Assembly: GCF_018310345.1 (NCBI RefSeq)
Contig: NZ_JAGXBY010000001.1
Span: 558,001 to 622,000 of the forward strand
Reading direction: 5' to 3'
From: Ornithinibacillus massiliensis
GTDB lineage: Bacteria > Bacillota > Bacilli > Bacillales > Amphibacillaceae
Length of the DNA stretch: 64,000 nt
The position numbers were made by a program, and so were the translations under genes. Below are positions 43,339 through 53,618 of the stretch, in pieces; the stretch's first letter is position 1; each line of letters starts with the position of its first letter. The notes beneath the pieces were generated by a model that made no database searches, was not told the DNA's origin, and worked only from the letters and a program-made list of their open reading frames with translations.

Positions 43339-45222
43339 ATGAGCAAGACAAACTTAACAAAGTGGCTATTTGCACTAATGCTTTCTTTACTATTAGTATT
43401 AGCTGCATGTAGTGGCAACACAGCTAATGAAGATCCGAAAGATGATCCAGATACTTCTAAAGATGAGGGTCAAGATGGTGACAAAGATGATGAGGAACCT
43501 GCAGAGGACGATGGGTTGTTCAACATCGAGGATTTCGCTTTAACGAAAACCAATGAAGGGGAAGCCATTCAAGGTGGAACACTTAATTATGGTTTAGTAT
43601 CTGATACAGTATTTGAAGGTACTTTAAACTATAATTTCTATTCAGGTAACCCTGATTCTGTTGTAATTAGTTGGTTTGACGAGCCGTTACTATCAATAGA
43701 CGATACCTTTACTTACACTAATGATGGGGCTGCAACATTCGAAACAGAGCCTTATGAAACCGATGAATACCCGAATGGGGTAACGTTTACATTTGAGATT
43801 CGTGACAATGTTAATTGGCATGATGGTGAGCCTGTAAAAGCGGAAGACTGGGCATATTCATTTGAAGTCATTGGTCACCCGGATTATCCAGGTGTTCGTT
43901 ACGGCCCAGACTTCTCTGGTATTATCGGTATGGATGAGTACAATGCTGGTGAAGCAGATACAATCTCAGGTATCGAAATTGTTGATGAAAAAACATTAAA
44001 GATTACGTATAAAGAGTCTCAACCATCCTTACTAACAGGTGGTGTATGGCCTTACGCAATGCCTAAACATTTATTTAAAGATATTCCTGTAGCAGAAATG
44101 GAAGAACATGATTTAGTTCGTAAAAACCCAATAGGTATGGGACCATTTAAAGTGAAGAGTATCGTGCCTGGTGAATCAGTAGTGTATGAAAAGTTTGAAG
44201 ATTACTGGCGTGGAGAACCAAACTTAGATCAAGTAGTATTAAAGGTTGTAAATCCAGATACAGTTGTTCAGGCATTAAAAACTGGCGATGTAGATATGGT
44301 TAATAGCTTTCCATCTGATCAATTTGTAGATAACGCTAATTTGACTAACATTGAATGGTTAGGCCGAACAGAGTTATCGTATACGTATATTGGATTCAAG
44401 CTAGGACATTGGGATAAAGAAGAGAAGAAAGTTGTTATGGATCCCGATAAGAAAATGGCAGATGTAAACTTACGACGTGCAATGTGGTATGCCGTTGATA
44501 ATGATGCAGTAGGTAAACAATTCTATAATGGATTACGTTGGAATGCAACGACACTAATCATTCCTCCATTCGGCGATTACCATGATTCAACTATTGAAAC
44601 ACCAACATTTGATCCAGACGAAGCTAACCGAATTTTAGATGAGGCTGGATATGAGGATGTTAATGGAGATGGATTCCGTGAAACTCCAGATGGTGAGGAG
44701 CTAGTAATTAACTTTGCTTCAATGTCAGGTGGAGATGTTGCGGAACCACTATCACAATACTATATCCAATCTTGGAAAAATGTTGGTCTAAATGTTCAAT
44801 TAATTGACGGTCGTCTTCTAGAATTCAACTCTTTCTATGAGCGTGTAGGTGAAAAAGGAGATGACGACCCTGAAATTGATATTTATCAAGGTGCTTGGGG
44901 AACTGGTACAGATGTAAACCCTTATGGATTATACGGACCAGACCAAATCTTTAACTTCCCACGCTATGAAAGTGAGAAGAGTACAGAATTACTTTTAGAG
45001 GGTAATTCATTAAACGCCTTTGATGTTGAATATCGTCAGGACATTTACAAGCAATGGCAAGAACTAATGGTAGAGGATATCCCAGTATTCCCTACACTAT
45101 ACCGTGCTGAGTTAGTCCCTGTTAACAACCGTGTTCAAAACTATACAATTGAACGTGGTAGCACAATGGGACTTCATGAACTAGCTGTTACACAAGAAGA
45201 GCCATTCAAAGATGGTAACTAA
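43339..45222 (+). CDS. oppA: Oligopeptide-binding lipoprotein, operon 2
   Basis: 627 aa. Lipobox LVLAACS (Cys24), Asp/Glu-rich linker, SBP_bac_5 domain closely matching the operon 1 protein (NVNWHDGEPVKAEDWAYSF; NPIGMGPFKVKSIVPGES; DVNGDGFRETPDGEE). Small insertions relative to the paralogue occur in the first lobe (TEPYETDEYPNG) and near the end (GEKGDD). ATG with GGGAGGG upstream. Last gene of the second tandem operon. Differences in the binding protein could give the two systems different peptide ranges. Confidence 0.9.
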   Translation: MSKTNLTKWLFALMLSLLLVLAACSGNTANEDPKDDPDTSKDEGQDGDKDDEEPAEDDGLFNIEDFALTKTNEGEAIQGGTLNYGLVSDTVFEGTLNYNFYSGNPDSVVISWFDEPLLSIDDTFTYTNDGAATFETEPYETDEYPNGVTFTFEIRDNVNWHDGEPVKAEDWAYSFEVIGHPDYPGVRYGPDFSGIIGMDEYNAGEADTISGIEIVDEKTLKITYKESQPSLLTGGVWPYAMPKHLFKDIPVAEMEEHDLVRKNPIGMGPFKVKSIVPGESVVYEKFEDYWRGEPNLDQVVLKVVNPDTVVQALKTGDVDMVNSFPSDQFVDNANLTNIEWLGRTELSYTYIGFKLGHWDKEEKKVVMDPDKKMADVNLRRAMWYAVDNDAVGKQFYNGLRWNATTLIIPPFGDYHDSTIETPTFDPDEANRILDEAGYEDVNGDGFRETPDGEELVINFASMSGGDVAEPLSQYYIQSWKNVGLNVQLIDGRLLEFNSFYERVGEKGDDDPEIDIYQGAWGTGTDVNPYGLYGPDQIFNFPRYESEKSTELLLEGNSLNAFDVEYRQDIYKQWQELMVEDIPVFPTLYRAELVPVNNRVQNYTIERGSTMGLHELAVTQEEPFKDGN

Positions 45223-45236
45223 TAATTTATAAGAAG

Positions 45237-45268
45237 ACGAAGAAGCTTAAGTGCTTCTTCGTTTTTCT
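45237..45268 (+). terminator. Terminator of opp operon 2
   Basis: ACGAAGAAGC (45237-45246) pairs perfectly with GCTTCTTCGT (45253-45262), then TTTTC. Confidence 0.85.
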
Positions 45269-45269
45269 A

Positions 45270-45286
45270 TGTAATTTTTACGTAAT
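45270..45286 (+). promoter_or_regulatory. Candidate WalR binding site
   Basis: TGTAAT, 5 bases, CGTAAT: the WalR (YycF) direct repeat TGTWAH-N5-TGTWAH with one mismatch. It lies upstream of the promoter of a LysM/3D cell-wall gene whose B. subtilis relative YocH belongs to the WalR regulon. Two further TGTAAC half-sites (45371 and 45393) are spaced 22 bases apart. Confidence 0.45.
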
Positions 45287-45318
45287 ATAGACCGTACTAA
45301 AGTACTAATCTAGTAATA

Positions 45319-45347
45319 TTGACTTAAATCTATAACTTTTGTAATAA
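45319..45347 (+). promoter_or_regulatory. Promoter of the LysM/3D gene
   Basis: TTGACT (45319-45324), a 17-base spacer, TAATAA (45342-45347). It would give an untranslated leader of about 100 bases. Confidence 0.5.
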
Positions 45348-45458
45348 AACATAGTAGTTTTGGCAATCCTTGTAACAGACTTTTAAAAGTCTTGTAACGG
45401 CATAGTCTACTAACCTGTGTTAGGATAGGCTTTGTCCGAAAAATAAGGAGGGACTACT

Positions 45459-46217
45459 ATGAAGACGATTGTAGCAACTATAGCTGCAGGATTAATGTTT
45501 GCATCTCCACTAAGCACTTCGGCACTTGAGTATGAAGTAGTAGAAGGTGATACACTATGGGGAATTGCAAATGAATATGAAACAACCGTAGAATCATTAT
45601 ATGAACTGAACGAACTAGAATCTGATATAATCTATCCAAAACAACAAATAGCAATCTATAAGAAATATTTAGTAGAAAAGGGAGATACACTCTTTGGAAT
45701 CTCGGAGGAAAATAGTGTATCTGTGGAAGAGTTGAAAGAATGGAATAAGCTTACTTCAGATTTAATATTAGTTGGACAAGAACTAATATTAAAGCAGGCT
45801 GAAGAGGAAGAAGATGAGAAAGCAGAAGAGAAGGAAGTTGCTGCTGCTAATTCTATTCAACCAACTGAAGTGAAATCAAGTACAGCAAGTGAAGAAGAAA
45901 GTAATACGAATGATGACCAGCCGGAAGGTAAAACATTAAGCGTAGTAGCTACTGCATATACCGCTGAATGTGACGGGTGTACAGGTATTACTTATACCGG
46001 GATTAACTTAAATGAGGATAGAAATGCAAAAGTAATTGCAGTAGATCCGGATGTGATTCCGTTAGGGTCTAAAGTGTATGTTGAAGGATACGGATACGCA
46101 ATTGCTGGTGACATCGGTAGTGCAATTAAAGGAAATCGAATCGATATTCATCTCCCAACTAAAGAAGAAGCCTTGGATTGGGGAGTCAGAGAAGTAAATG
46201 TAACAATTGTGGAATAA
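45459..46217 (+). CDS. yocH: Secreted LysM and 3D domain cell-wall protein (YocH-like)
   Basis: 252 aa. Signal peptide (1-22), LysM 1 (about 25-67, VVEGDTLWGIANEY), LysM 2 (about 70-112, LVEKGDTLFGISEE), an acidic Glu-rich linker (115-157) and a C-terminal 3D domain. The three aspartates that name the domain are visible: D196 (AVDPDVIPLGS), D218 (AGDIG) and D229 (NRIDIH). LysM repeats bind peptidoglycan; the 3D domain resembles lytic transglycosylase MltA/resuscitation folds, so wall remodelling is likely. ATG with GGAGGG upstream. A WalR-like site upstream fits control by the WalKR cell-wall system. Confidence 0.88.
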   Translation: MKTIVATIAAGLMFASPLSTSALEYEVVEGDTLWGIANEYETTVESLYELNELESDIIYPKQQIAIYKKYLVEKGDTLFGISEENSVSVEELKEWNKLTSDLILVGQELILKQAEEEEDEKAEEKEVAAANSIQPTEVKSSTASEEESNTNDDQPEGKTLSVVATAYTAECDGCTGITYTGINLNEDRNAKVIAVDPDVIPLGSKVYVEGYGYAIAGDIGSAIKGNRIDIHLPTKEEALDWGVREVNVTIVE

Positions 46218-46236
46218 ATAAAGAAGAGTAACAACT

Positions 46237-46272
46237 AATGGAAGCATTATAATCGATGCTTCCATTTTTTTA
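46237..46272. terminator. Terminator after the LysM/3D gene
   Basis: AATGGAAGCAT (46237-46247) pairs with ATGCTTCCATT (46256-46266), then TTTTT. It is shared with the convergent small gene on the minus strand. Confidence 0.8.
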
Positions 46273-46274
46273 TT

Positions 46275-46409
46275 TCAAGATTGTGTTTGAATAGAATTTG
46301 GGTTATTGGTTTGAATCATTTCTTCAGGCTCTATTAATTGCTGGTTAATACCTACAATACCAAACCCAATTACGATCATAAGAAATAGGGCAACTAATAT
46401 CTTTCTCAC
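46275..46409 (-). CDS. Small single-pass membrane protein, 44 aa
   Basis: A GTG-initiated minus-strand gene with GGAGGAA 6 bases before the start. The product begins MRKILVALFLMIVIGFGIVG (one membrane helix or uncleaved signal) and continues with a polar tail (INQQLIEPEEMIQTNNPNSI). A matching promoter lies upstream (TTGTCT, 18 bases, TATACT). I do not recognise a family. The combination of promoter, ribosome site and amphipathic design makes it a credible gene missed by length cut-offs. Confidence 0.65.
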   Translation of the reverse strand: MRKILVALFLMIVIGFGIVGINQQLIEPEEMIQTNNPNSIQTQS

Positions 46410-46445
46410 AGCTGATTCCTCCATCATGTTATGTCCCATAATGCT

Positions 46446-46475
46446 AGTATAATAGATAGTCTATGGGATAGACAA
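46446..46475 (-). promoter_or_regulatory. Promoter of the 44-aa membrane protein gene
   Basis: On the minus strand: TTGTCT (complement of 46470-46475), an 18-base spacer, TATACT (complement of 46446-46451). Confidence 0.55.
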
Positions 46476-46684
46476 TGACAATTTATATTTAATCTCCGGT
46501 AAATATTGCAAATGAGTGTATTAATAGGAAAGAAAGGAAAAAAGCTTGAAAAATTTCTATAAGATAGCCCATTTAAAAAGGCTACATTACTTATATTTAA
46601 GTGTTTTTCTTAACAACGTTTTTGAATGTGTATCTTCCTAAACATTTAAAGCATCTTATGATAAACTTAATATGATTAACTATA

Positions 46685-46698
46685 TGGTAACGCTTACA
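46685..46698. promoter_or_regulatory. Probable CcpA (cre) site upstream of kbl-tdh
   Basis: TGTAAGCGTTACCA on the minus strand fits TGWAANCGNTNNCA at every fixed position. It lies 36 bases upstream of the kbl start, in or just after the promoter region, suggesting carbon catabolite control of threonine degradation. Confidence 0.6.
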
Positions 46699-46733
46699 AA
46701 AAATGATTTTCTATAAATAGGAGGTATTTCCAA

Positions 46734-47924
46734 ATGAGTAGTAAAATATTAGATAGATTTTTAAATGAAAACTTATCTGATCTAAAAGCAAATGGACTTT
46801 ACAATGAAATAGATCCAGTACAAGGTGCTAACGGACCGGTTATTACGATTAATGGGAAAAGCTTAATCAATCTTTCTTCTAACAACTATCTAGGGCTAGC
46901 AACTGATGAGAGGCTGAAGAAAGTAGCTCAAGAGGCAGTAGAATCCCATGGTGTAGGTGCTGGTGCCGTTCGTACAATCAATGGTACTTTGGACTTGCAT
47001 ATAGAACTAGAGAAGAAATTAGCTGAATTTAAAGGTACTGAAGCTGTTATTTCGTATCAATCTGGTTTTAACTGTAATATGGCTGCTATTTCAGCTGTAA
47101 TGGATAAACATGATGCCATCCTTTCTGATGAATTAAACCATGCATCTATCATTGATGGATGTCGTCTATCTAGAGCCAAAATTATTCGCTTTGGACATTC
47201 CGATATGGATGATTTACGTCAGAAGGCGAAAGCAGCGGTTGAATCTGGTCAATATAATAAAATAATGGTAATTACCGACGGCGTATTCTCAATGGATGGG
47301 GATGTAGCCAAGCTTCCGGAAATCGTAGAGATTGCGGAAGAATTTGATTTAATTACGTATGTCGATGATGCACACGGATCTGGTGTACTAGGAAAAGGTG
47401 CAGGTACAGTGAAGCATTTTGGATTACAAGATAAAGTGGATTTCCAAATGGGTACGCTCTCCAAAGCCATTGGTGTTATCGGAGGATATGTTGCTGGTAA
47501 GGCAAATCTAATTGATTGGTTAAAAGTACGTTCTCGTCCATTTTTATTCTCCACTGCTGTATCTCCAGCAGATGCTGCAGCAAGTAAAAAGGCTGTTGAG
47601 ATTCTAATGGAAAGTACAGAATTACATGACAAGCTGTGGGAAAATGGAAATTATTTAAAAGCTGGTCTGAAAAAATTAGGCTTTGATATTGGGGATAGTG
47701 AAACTCCGATTACTCCTTGTATCATTGGCGAAGAAAAAGCAGCGCAAGAGTTTAGTAAACGATTATTCGAAGCAGGAGTTTATGCTAAGTCAATCGTATT
47801 CCCAACGGTACCTAGAGGGACTGGGCGTGTACGCAATATGCCAACTGCAGCACATACGAAGGAAATGCTCGATGAGGCTATTAGCGCCTATGAAAAAGTA
47901 GGAAAAGATATGGGATTAATATAA
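46734..47924 (+). CDS. kbl: Glycine C-acetyltransferase (2-amino-3-ketobutyrate CoA ligase)
   Basis: 396-aa PLP enzyme of the alpha-oxoamine synthase family. It splits 2-amino-3-ketobutyrate with CoA to glycine and acetyl-CoA, the second step of threonine degradation. Motifs: [22 protein letters not shown], and the PLP-lysine segment [17 protein letters not shown] (near residue 245). ATG with GGAGGT upstream. The tdh gene follows 37 bases later, and that pairing distinguishes it from BioF-type relatives. Confidence 0.92.
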   Translation: MSSKILDRFLNENLSDLKANGLYNEIDPVQGANGPVITINGKSLINLSSNNYLGLATDERLKKVAQEAVESHGVGAGAVRTINGTLDLHIELEKKLAEFKGTEAVISYQSGFNCNMAAISAVMDKHDAILSDELNHASIIDGCRLSRAKIIRFGHSDMDDLRQKAKAAVESGQYNKIMVITDGVFSMDGDVAKLPEIVEIAEEFDLITYVDDAHGSGVLGKGAGTVKHFGLQDKVDFQMGTLSKAIGVIGGYVAGKANLIDWLKVRSRPFLFSTAVSPADAAASKKAVEILMESTELHDKLWENGNYLKAGLKKLGFDIGDSETPITPCIIGEEKAAQEFSKRLFEAGVYAKSIVFPTVPRGTGRVRNMPTAAHTKEMLDEAISAYEKVGKDMGLI

Positions 47925-47961
47925 TTTGCATCTTTTAGATTTTTGAATAGAGGAGAAACCG

Positions 47962-48906
47962 ATGAAAAAGATACTTGTTACAGGTGCTCGAGGACAAATT
48001 GGCTCAGAGCTGGTTACGAAGCTAAGAAGTATATATGGGGTCGCAAATGTAGTTTCAACAGACATTCGTTATTCAGAAGAAGAAAGCGAAAAAGGTCCAT
48101 TTGAAGTAGTAGATGTAACGGATGAGAAGCGTATATATGAGGTAGCAAAGGACTACCAGGTAGACACAATCATGCATCTGGCAGCACTTTTATCAGCAAC
48201 CGCTGAGAAAATGCCGAAAGTTGCATGGGATATTAATATGGGTGGACTTGTGAATGCCTTGGAAGTTTCCCGAGAGATTAATTTACAGTTCTTTACACCA
48301 AGTTCAATTGGCGCATTCGGACCTACAACACCGAAGGACAGTACCCCACAGGACACCTTACAAAGACCTACAACAATGTATGGTGTAAACAAAGTAGCAG
48401 GAGAGCTACTTTGCGATTATTATTTTGAACGTTATGGTGTCGATACACGGGGAGTACGCTTTCCAGGATTAATTTCGTATGTAGCCCCTCCTGGCGGTGG
48501 TACAACCGATTACGCAGTGGAAATTTATTATGAAGCGATTAAACAAAAAGCATACACGTCGTATATAGCAGAAGGCACCTACATGGACATGATGTTTATG
48601 CCAGATGCCCTTGATGCCATTGTTCAATTAATGGAAGCTGATCCTACTAAGCTAGTACATCGTAATGCATTTAATATTTCTGCTATTTCAGCGGAACCGA
48701 TGGATTTTGCCAAAGCAATACAAAAGCATATTCCAGAATTCCAATTAACCTTTGATGTAGACCCTGTCAGACAAAAAATTGCCGACAGCTGGCCAAACAG
48801 CATCGATTCCTCAGCAGCAGAAGCGGAATGGGGATTCAAAGCAAAATATGATATAGACAATATGACAAAGGAAATGCTAGAGAAAGTGGAAGAAAAGTTA
48901 AAATAA
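47962..48906 (+). CDS. tdh: L-threonine 3-dehydrogenase, NAD-epimerase type
   Basis: 314-aa short-chain dehydrogenase/epimerase-fold enzyme. It oxidises L-threonine to 2-amino-3-ketobutyrate with NAD+. Rossmann motif [12 protein letters not shown] (residues 6-17), catalytic Y140 and K144 ([12 protein letters not shown]), and the family segment [22 protein letters not shown]. This is the epimerase-like Tdh, not the zinc-dependent type. ATG with GAGGAGA upstream. Probably co-transcribed with kbl; a strong terminator follows. Confidence 0.9.
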   Translation: MKKILVTGARGQIGSELVTKLRSIYGVANVVSTDIRYSEEESEKGPFEVVDVTDEKRIYEVAKDYQVDTIMHLAALLSATAEKMPKVAWDINMGGLVNALEVSREINLQFFTPSSIGAFGPTTPKDSTPQDTLQRPTTMYGVNKVAGELLCDYYFERYGVDTRGVRFPGLISYVAPPGGGTTDYAVEIYYEAIKQKAYTSYIAEGTYMDMMFMPDALDAIVQLMEADPTKLVHRNAFNISAISAEPMDFAKAIQKHIPEFQLTFDVDPVRQKIADSWPNSIDSSAAEAEWGFKAKYDIDNMTKEMLEKVEEKLK

Positions 48907-48914
48907 TACAATGG

Positions 48915-48946
48915 AGCGCCCTCACGGATGTGGGGGCGCTTTTTTG
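48915..48946 (+). terminator. Terminator of kbl-tdh
   Basis: AGCGCCCTCAC (48915-48925) pairs with GTGGGGGCGCT (48930-48940; one T-G pair), loop GGAT, then TTTTT. It abuts the 21-bp array. Confidence 0.85.
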
Positions 48947-48950
48947 GGGG

Positions 48951-49097
48951 GAGATGAGCCCGAGAGGTAGGAAGATGGGTCCAAAGGAGAAGGAGATGAG
49001 CCCGAGAGGTAGGAAGATGAGCCCAAGCAAGAGAAAGATACGCCCAAAGAAGTCACACATACGCCCAAGTCACCATTAGATGCACCTAGAAAAACGG
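48951..49097. repeat. 21-bp tandem array, locus 2 (seven units, exact phase)
   Basis: Seven consecutive 21-bp units have ATG/ATA anchors at 48954, 48975, 48996, 49017, 49038, 49059 and 49080, that is, every spacing is exactly 21. The core is RAGATGAGCCCRAG. Units 1 and 3 are identical over all 21 bases; units 5 and 6 carry ATACGCCC; unit 7 is degenerate. The array fills the space between the kbl-tdh terminator and the ABC-F terminator. The minus-strand frames encode seven-residue repeats (GLIFLPL, GLISFSF), probably not real proteins. Confidence 0.85.
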
Positions 49098-49110
49098 AGG
49101 CAAACATATA

Positions 49111-49140
49111 AAAAGCCCCCTACAACAACGCAGGGGGCTC
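49111..49140 (-). terminator. Terminator of the ABC-F gene
   Basis: On the minus strand AGCCCCCTGCG, loop, TGTAGGGGGCT, then TTTTTAT. Confidence 0.8.
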
Positions 49141-49157
49141 GGTTCATTAACTATCTA

Positions 49158-50861
<1,704 letters not shown>

Positions 50862-51006
50862 CTACTATTTACCAGTATTCAATAAATTAAATTGTAAATT
50901 TGTCTTGTATATTTGTTGTTTTTTCGGTAAAGTTTTGGTATATCCGTTTTTTGAGTGGTTGGTATGAGAAAAAAGCTCGGTGAAAGTCCTGAGTGGAGGG
51001 GAAAAC

Positions 51007-51621
51007 ATGAGAGAAAGGACTATCTACTTTATCTTTACAGATACTGGGACATACCTTTCAAGAATGATTAACTTATATACAAATAAGTCGTTAAATCATG
51101 TGTCAATTGGTTTTGATCATGAGTTAAAAGAAGTATATAGCTTCGGACGTGTTAATCCAAAGAATCCGTTTAGTGGTGGCTTTGTTCGGGAAGATATTAG
51201 AGGTGAATTTTTAAAACACGCTAATAGTGCGATCTATGCATTAAATGTAACTGAACTAGAATATGTGCAAATACGCCATCATATAAAAGAGATTGAAAAG
51301 CGTTCCGCAGACTATAAATATAACTTTATTGGGTTATTAGGTATTGCCTTTAAAATTGAGATTCGTAGAAAGAATGCGTTTTTCTGTTCCCAATTCGTTG
51401 CAACCGTTATGCAGGATACCGATTCTTTTAAGCTATCGAAGCCAACCAACTTGGTGACACCATCTGATATAAGAGAAAATACGGAATTAAAGTTACTATA
51501 TCAAGGTAGATTAGGAGACTATCCGAAGTATCAGCTTAGAGAGGAAGTACTAGATTTACCGAAGCAATCACTAATTCATTTGGTTTCTAAAAAAGTAAAG
51601 CAATTAGTCTTTAGTAGATAA
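51007..51621 (+). CDS. Putative permuted NlpC/P60-like cysteine hydrolase
   Basis: 204 aa, no signal peptide or membrane segment. H31 in SLNHVSIGF and C127 in AFFCSQFVATVM have the spacing seen in the YiiX/NlpC-P60 permuted papain-fold proteins, so a cysteine peptidase or amidase is possible. The rest (VTPSDIRENTELKLLYQG) is a conserved C-terminal region in Bacillaceae hypotheticals, from memory. The open frame starts at 50980, but the ATG at 51007 directly follows GGAGGGG and is preferred. Convergent with ypmS and sharing its terminator. The substrate is unknown. Confidence 0.7.
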   Translation: MRERTIYFIFTDTGTYLSRMINLYTNKSLNHVSIGFDHELKEVYSFGRVNPKNPFSGGFVREDIRGEFLKHANSAIYALNVTELEYVQIRHHIKEIEKRSADYKYNFIGLLGIAFKIEIRRKNAFFCSQFVATVMQDTDSFKLSKPTNLVTPSDIRENTELKLLYQGRLGDYPKYQLREEVLDLPKQSLIHLVSKKVKQLVFSR

Positions 51622-51625
51622 ATAT

Positions 51626-51667
51626 AAAGGGCCAATTTCCCTACTGTGTTAGGGAAATTGGCCCTTT
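51626..51667. terminator. Bidirectional terminator, 18-bp perfect stem
   Basis: 51626-51643 pairs perfectly with 51650-51667 across CTGTGT. A/T runs at both ends serve the convergent genes. Confidence 0.9.
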
Positions 51668-51671
51668 CTGT

Positions 51672-52301
51672 CTATTTACTTAAAAAGGTCTCTATGCCTA
51701 GAGTTTCGTATGGTACTTTTAGTTTAAATGAGAGGTTATTTGCTTCTAAATCCATCTGTTCGACACTGACATGGAAGTTGCTCTTAATATCCATTTGAGT
51801 AACGGCTACATATATCTCTTCATCGTCCGGGTTAATCGTGACCCAATTTGGCATGGGCAAGTATTTACTCATATACTCCATGACCTTCTTATTTGGAAGC
51901 TCCAGCAAGCCTAATGAAATCGACTTTTGCTTTAAAACAACATCCCCATTATCTTGCACAAATGGTTCTAGGCGGATAGAGAGTGGAACTGTCGTAGAGA
52001 ATACGGGTAATTCCCCAACTAATTGCACATCCTCCTCTAAAGAAACACTATACTTATGCTTGGAGTCTTTCATATACTCATACATATACGCATTAATGAG
52101 CTCATTTAAGTTCTTCTTGGTTGTTCTTATGATAAACTCAGAACTGTTTTGGGTTGTTTGATGCTCTCCGGCTGGAACTTTTGATCGTTCAACTGGCCAA
52201 AAAATCAATAAGGCAATAATGACTAGCACGGAAAAATTCAACAGGAGTAGAGCTATAAAGGAGCTTTTCCATAAATTTTTATTCGGTTTTTCTTGTTCCA
52301 T
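51672..52301 (-). CDS. ypmS: YpmS family protein (DUF2140)
   Basis: 209 aa. One N-terminal membrane helix (about residues 16-35), then an extracellular domain of DUF2140 with FIIRTTKKNLNELINAYM and PLSIRLEPFVQDNGDVVLKQKSISLGLLELP. Function unknown. It follows ypmR 21 bases downstream on the same strand, the same order as in B. subtilis, so the two are probably co-transcribed and may act together at the cell surface. Confidence 0.85.
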   Translation of the reverse strand: MEQEKPNKNLWKSSFIALLLLNFSVLVIIALLIFWPVERSKVPAGEHQTTQNSSEFIIRTTKKNLNELINAYMYEYMKDSKHKYSVSLEEDVQLVGELPVFSTTVPLSIRLEPFVQDNGDVVLKQKSISLGLLELPNKKVMEYMSKYLPMPNWVTINPDDEEIYVAVTQMDIKSNFHVSVEQMDLEANNLSFKLKVPYETLGIETFLSK

Positions 52302-52322
52302 ACTGCTCCACCTTCTAACAAG

Positions 52323-53210
52323 CTATTCTATAACTAAATAGTTTAATATTCTTTCTGCTATCAGTTTATATCCGAAATCATTCGGGTGAAAATGATCGTC
52401 TGCAAATAAATTAACTTCTGTACTGATGAAAATGTCCTTTGTAGGGATAAAGGTTGCACCAGCTTCCTTCGCAACTTGTTCACTTGTATGGTTCCAATCA
52501 TCAACAATCATATCCAGCTCTTTGATATGCTCGAAATATTGTTGAAACGGGTTATAAAAACCAACGAGATAAACTGATGCATTTGGATTTAGCTCCTCGA
52601 GCTTTGCAAATATTTGGTGTAAACGTTTTTCATAATTAACTCTTTCTTTAGAAAAGGCTTCATAGGTGATATTCGTAAAATTTTCCTTTAATACTTGCAT
52701 AATATCATTTGCACCAATCGTCATAATCACAATGTCAGCACGTTTAAGTGATTTTACTATTTCGGGCTCATCTATACGTTTAAGCAATTGATCTGTTCGG
52801 TTACCCCGTTTCCCATAGTTGTCAAAAGTTACAAGATTAGCATCAGCATTTAGTTGACTATCTAAAATGCCAACATATCCACCTTGCTTGGTACTATCCC
52901 CAACTCCTTGTGTTAAGGAATCACCAATCGCAACAATATGGCTTTCTTGGTTGGAAAAGAATTTAATCGTGCTTTGAATCGCAGCTTTAAATTCTTTACT
53001 AAATTCAGTAAAAGGAGTATGGGATGCTTTATTAGGGATATCCTCTGTTGCTTCTGGTTCTGATGTTTCCTGATTGGTCACGTCCGCATTTTCTGCACGA
53101 TCTACAGGAGAGGCAGGGGAGGATAGCTGCTCACGATATAGTCCTAACACGCAAGCTAAGACAAATATAGAAGCAAGTGTAATAATCATGATGATTGTCT
53201 TTTTTTTCAT
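52323..53210 (-). CDS. ypmR: SGNH/GDSL-family extracellular hydrolase (YpmR)
   Basis: 295 aa. An N-terminal hydrophobic segment (about 5-24) includes VLAC at residues 17-20, which could be a lipobox. After a polar, acidic linker comes a complete SGNH hydrolase: block I GDSLTQG (S98), block II KRGNRTDQLL (Gly), block III IGANDI (Asn), block V DDHFHPNDFGY (Asp and His). A lipase or esterase acting on lipids or wall polymers is likely. ATG with AGGTGTG upstream. Confidence 0.87.
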   Translation of the reverse strand: MKKKTIIMIITLASIFVLACVLGLYREQLSSPASPVDRAENADVTNQETSEPEATEDIPNKASHTPFTEFSKEFKAAIQSTIKFFSNQESHIVAIGDSLTQGVGDSTKQGGYVGILDSQLNADANLVTFDNYGKRGNRTDQLLKRIDEPEIVKSLKRADIVIMTIGANDIMQVLKENFTNITYEAFSKERVNYEKRLHQIFAKLEELNPNASVYLVGFYNPFQQYFEHIKELDMIVDDWNHTSEQVAKEAGATFIPTKDIFISTEVNLFADDHFHPNDFGYKLIAERILNYLVIE

Positions 53211-53618
53211 GTAAACACACCTATATTAGTTCTATTTTGTATACAATTTGCTTTTACTTTAATGTATGAAAGCCTAAAATACAAATCTACTGATTTTATT
53301 ATATATACCCATTTTTTCATTGTTTTAAAAGTGAAAGAGAAAATTGTCAAAATTAATCAATCGACATTTGCCAAGCTTGTTACAAAAATGTACATCTTTT
53401 GTCCGGGAAGAATTTTTTTATCTCCATTTATCGTATAAAATTAGGAAACCATCATGTCCTACATAGAAGACATGATGGTAAATATAATACGTTATCGTTT
53501 TGAATAGCTCTTAATTAATCATTACTTGTTTTTTGCCATAACAAAGCTACGGAACGTATGCATTCTATTGATTTGCATCTTGTATTAGCGGCACAGAAAG
53601 GCTATGTCAATGGACATT
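53211..53618. other. Gap between rarD and ypmR
   Basis: AT-rich. CCATCATGTC (53449-53458) pairs with GACATGATGG (53469-53478); on the minus strand it is followed by TTTCCTAATTTT and may be the rarD terminator. The ypmR promoter must lie at 53215-53300. A 40-codon plus-strand frame (53558-53680) without ribosome site was not accepted as a gene. Confidence 0.45.

Noticed and set aside
46500..46733. T-box riboswitch upstream of kbl-tdh
   Set aside because: No T-box core (AGGGTGGNACCGCG) or antiterminator; a cre site explains the regulatory potential better.
48836..49107. Minus-strand frames with repeats GLIFLPL/GLISFSF in the 21-bp array at locus 2
   Set aside because: They follow automatically from a 21-base period; they overlap tdh, have no good ribosome site, and two frames are open at once, which argues against coding.
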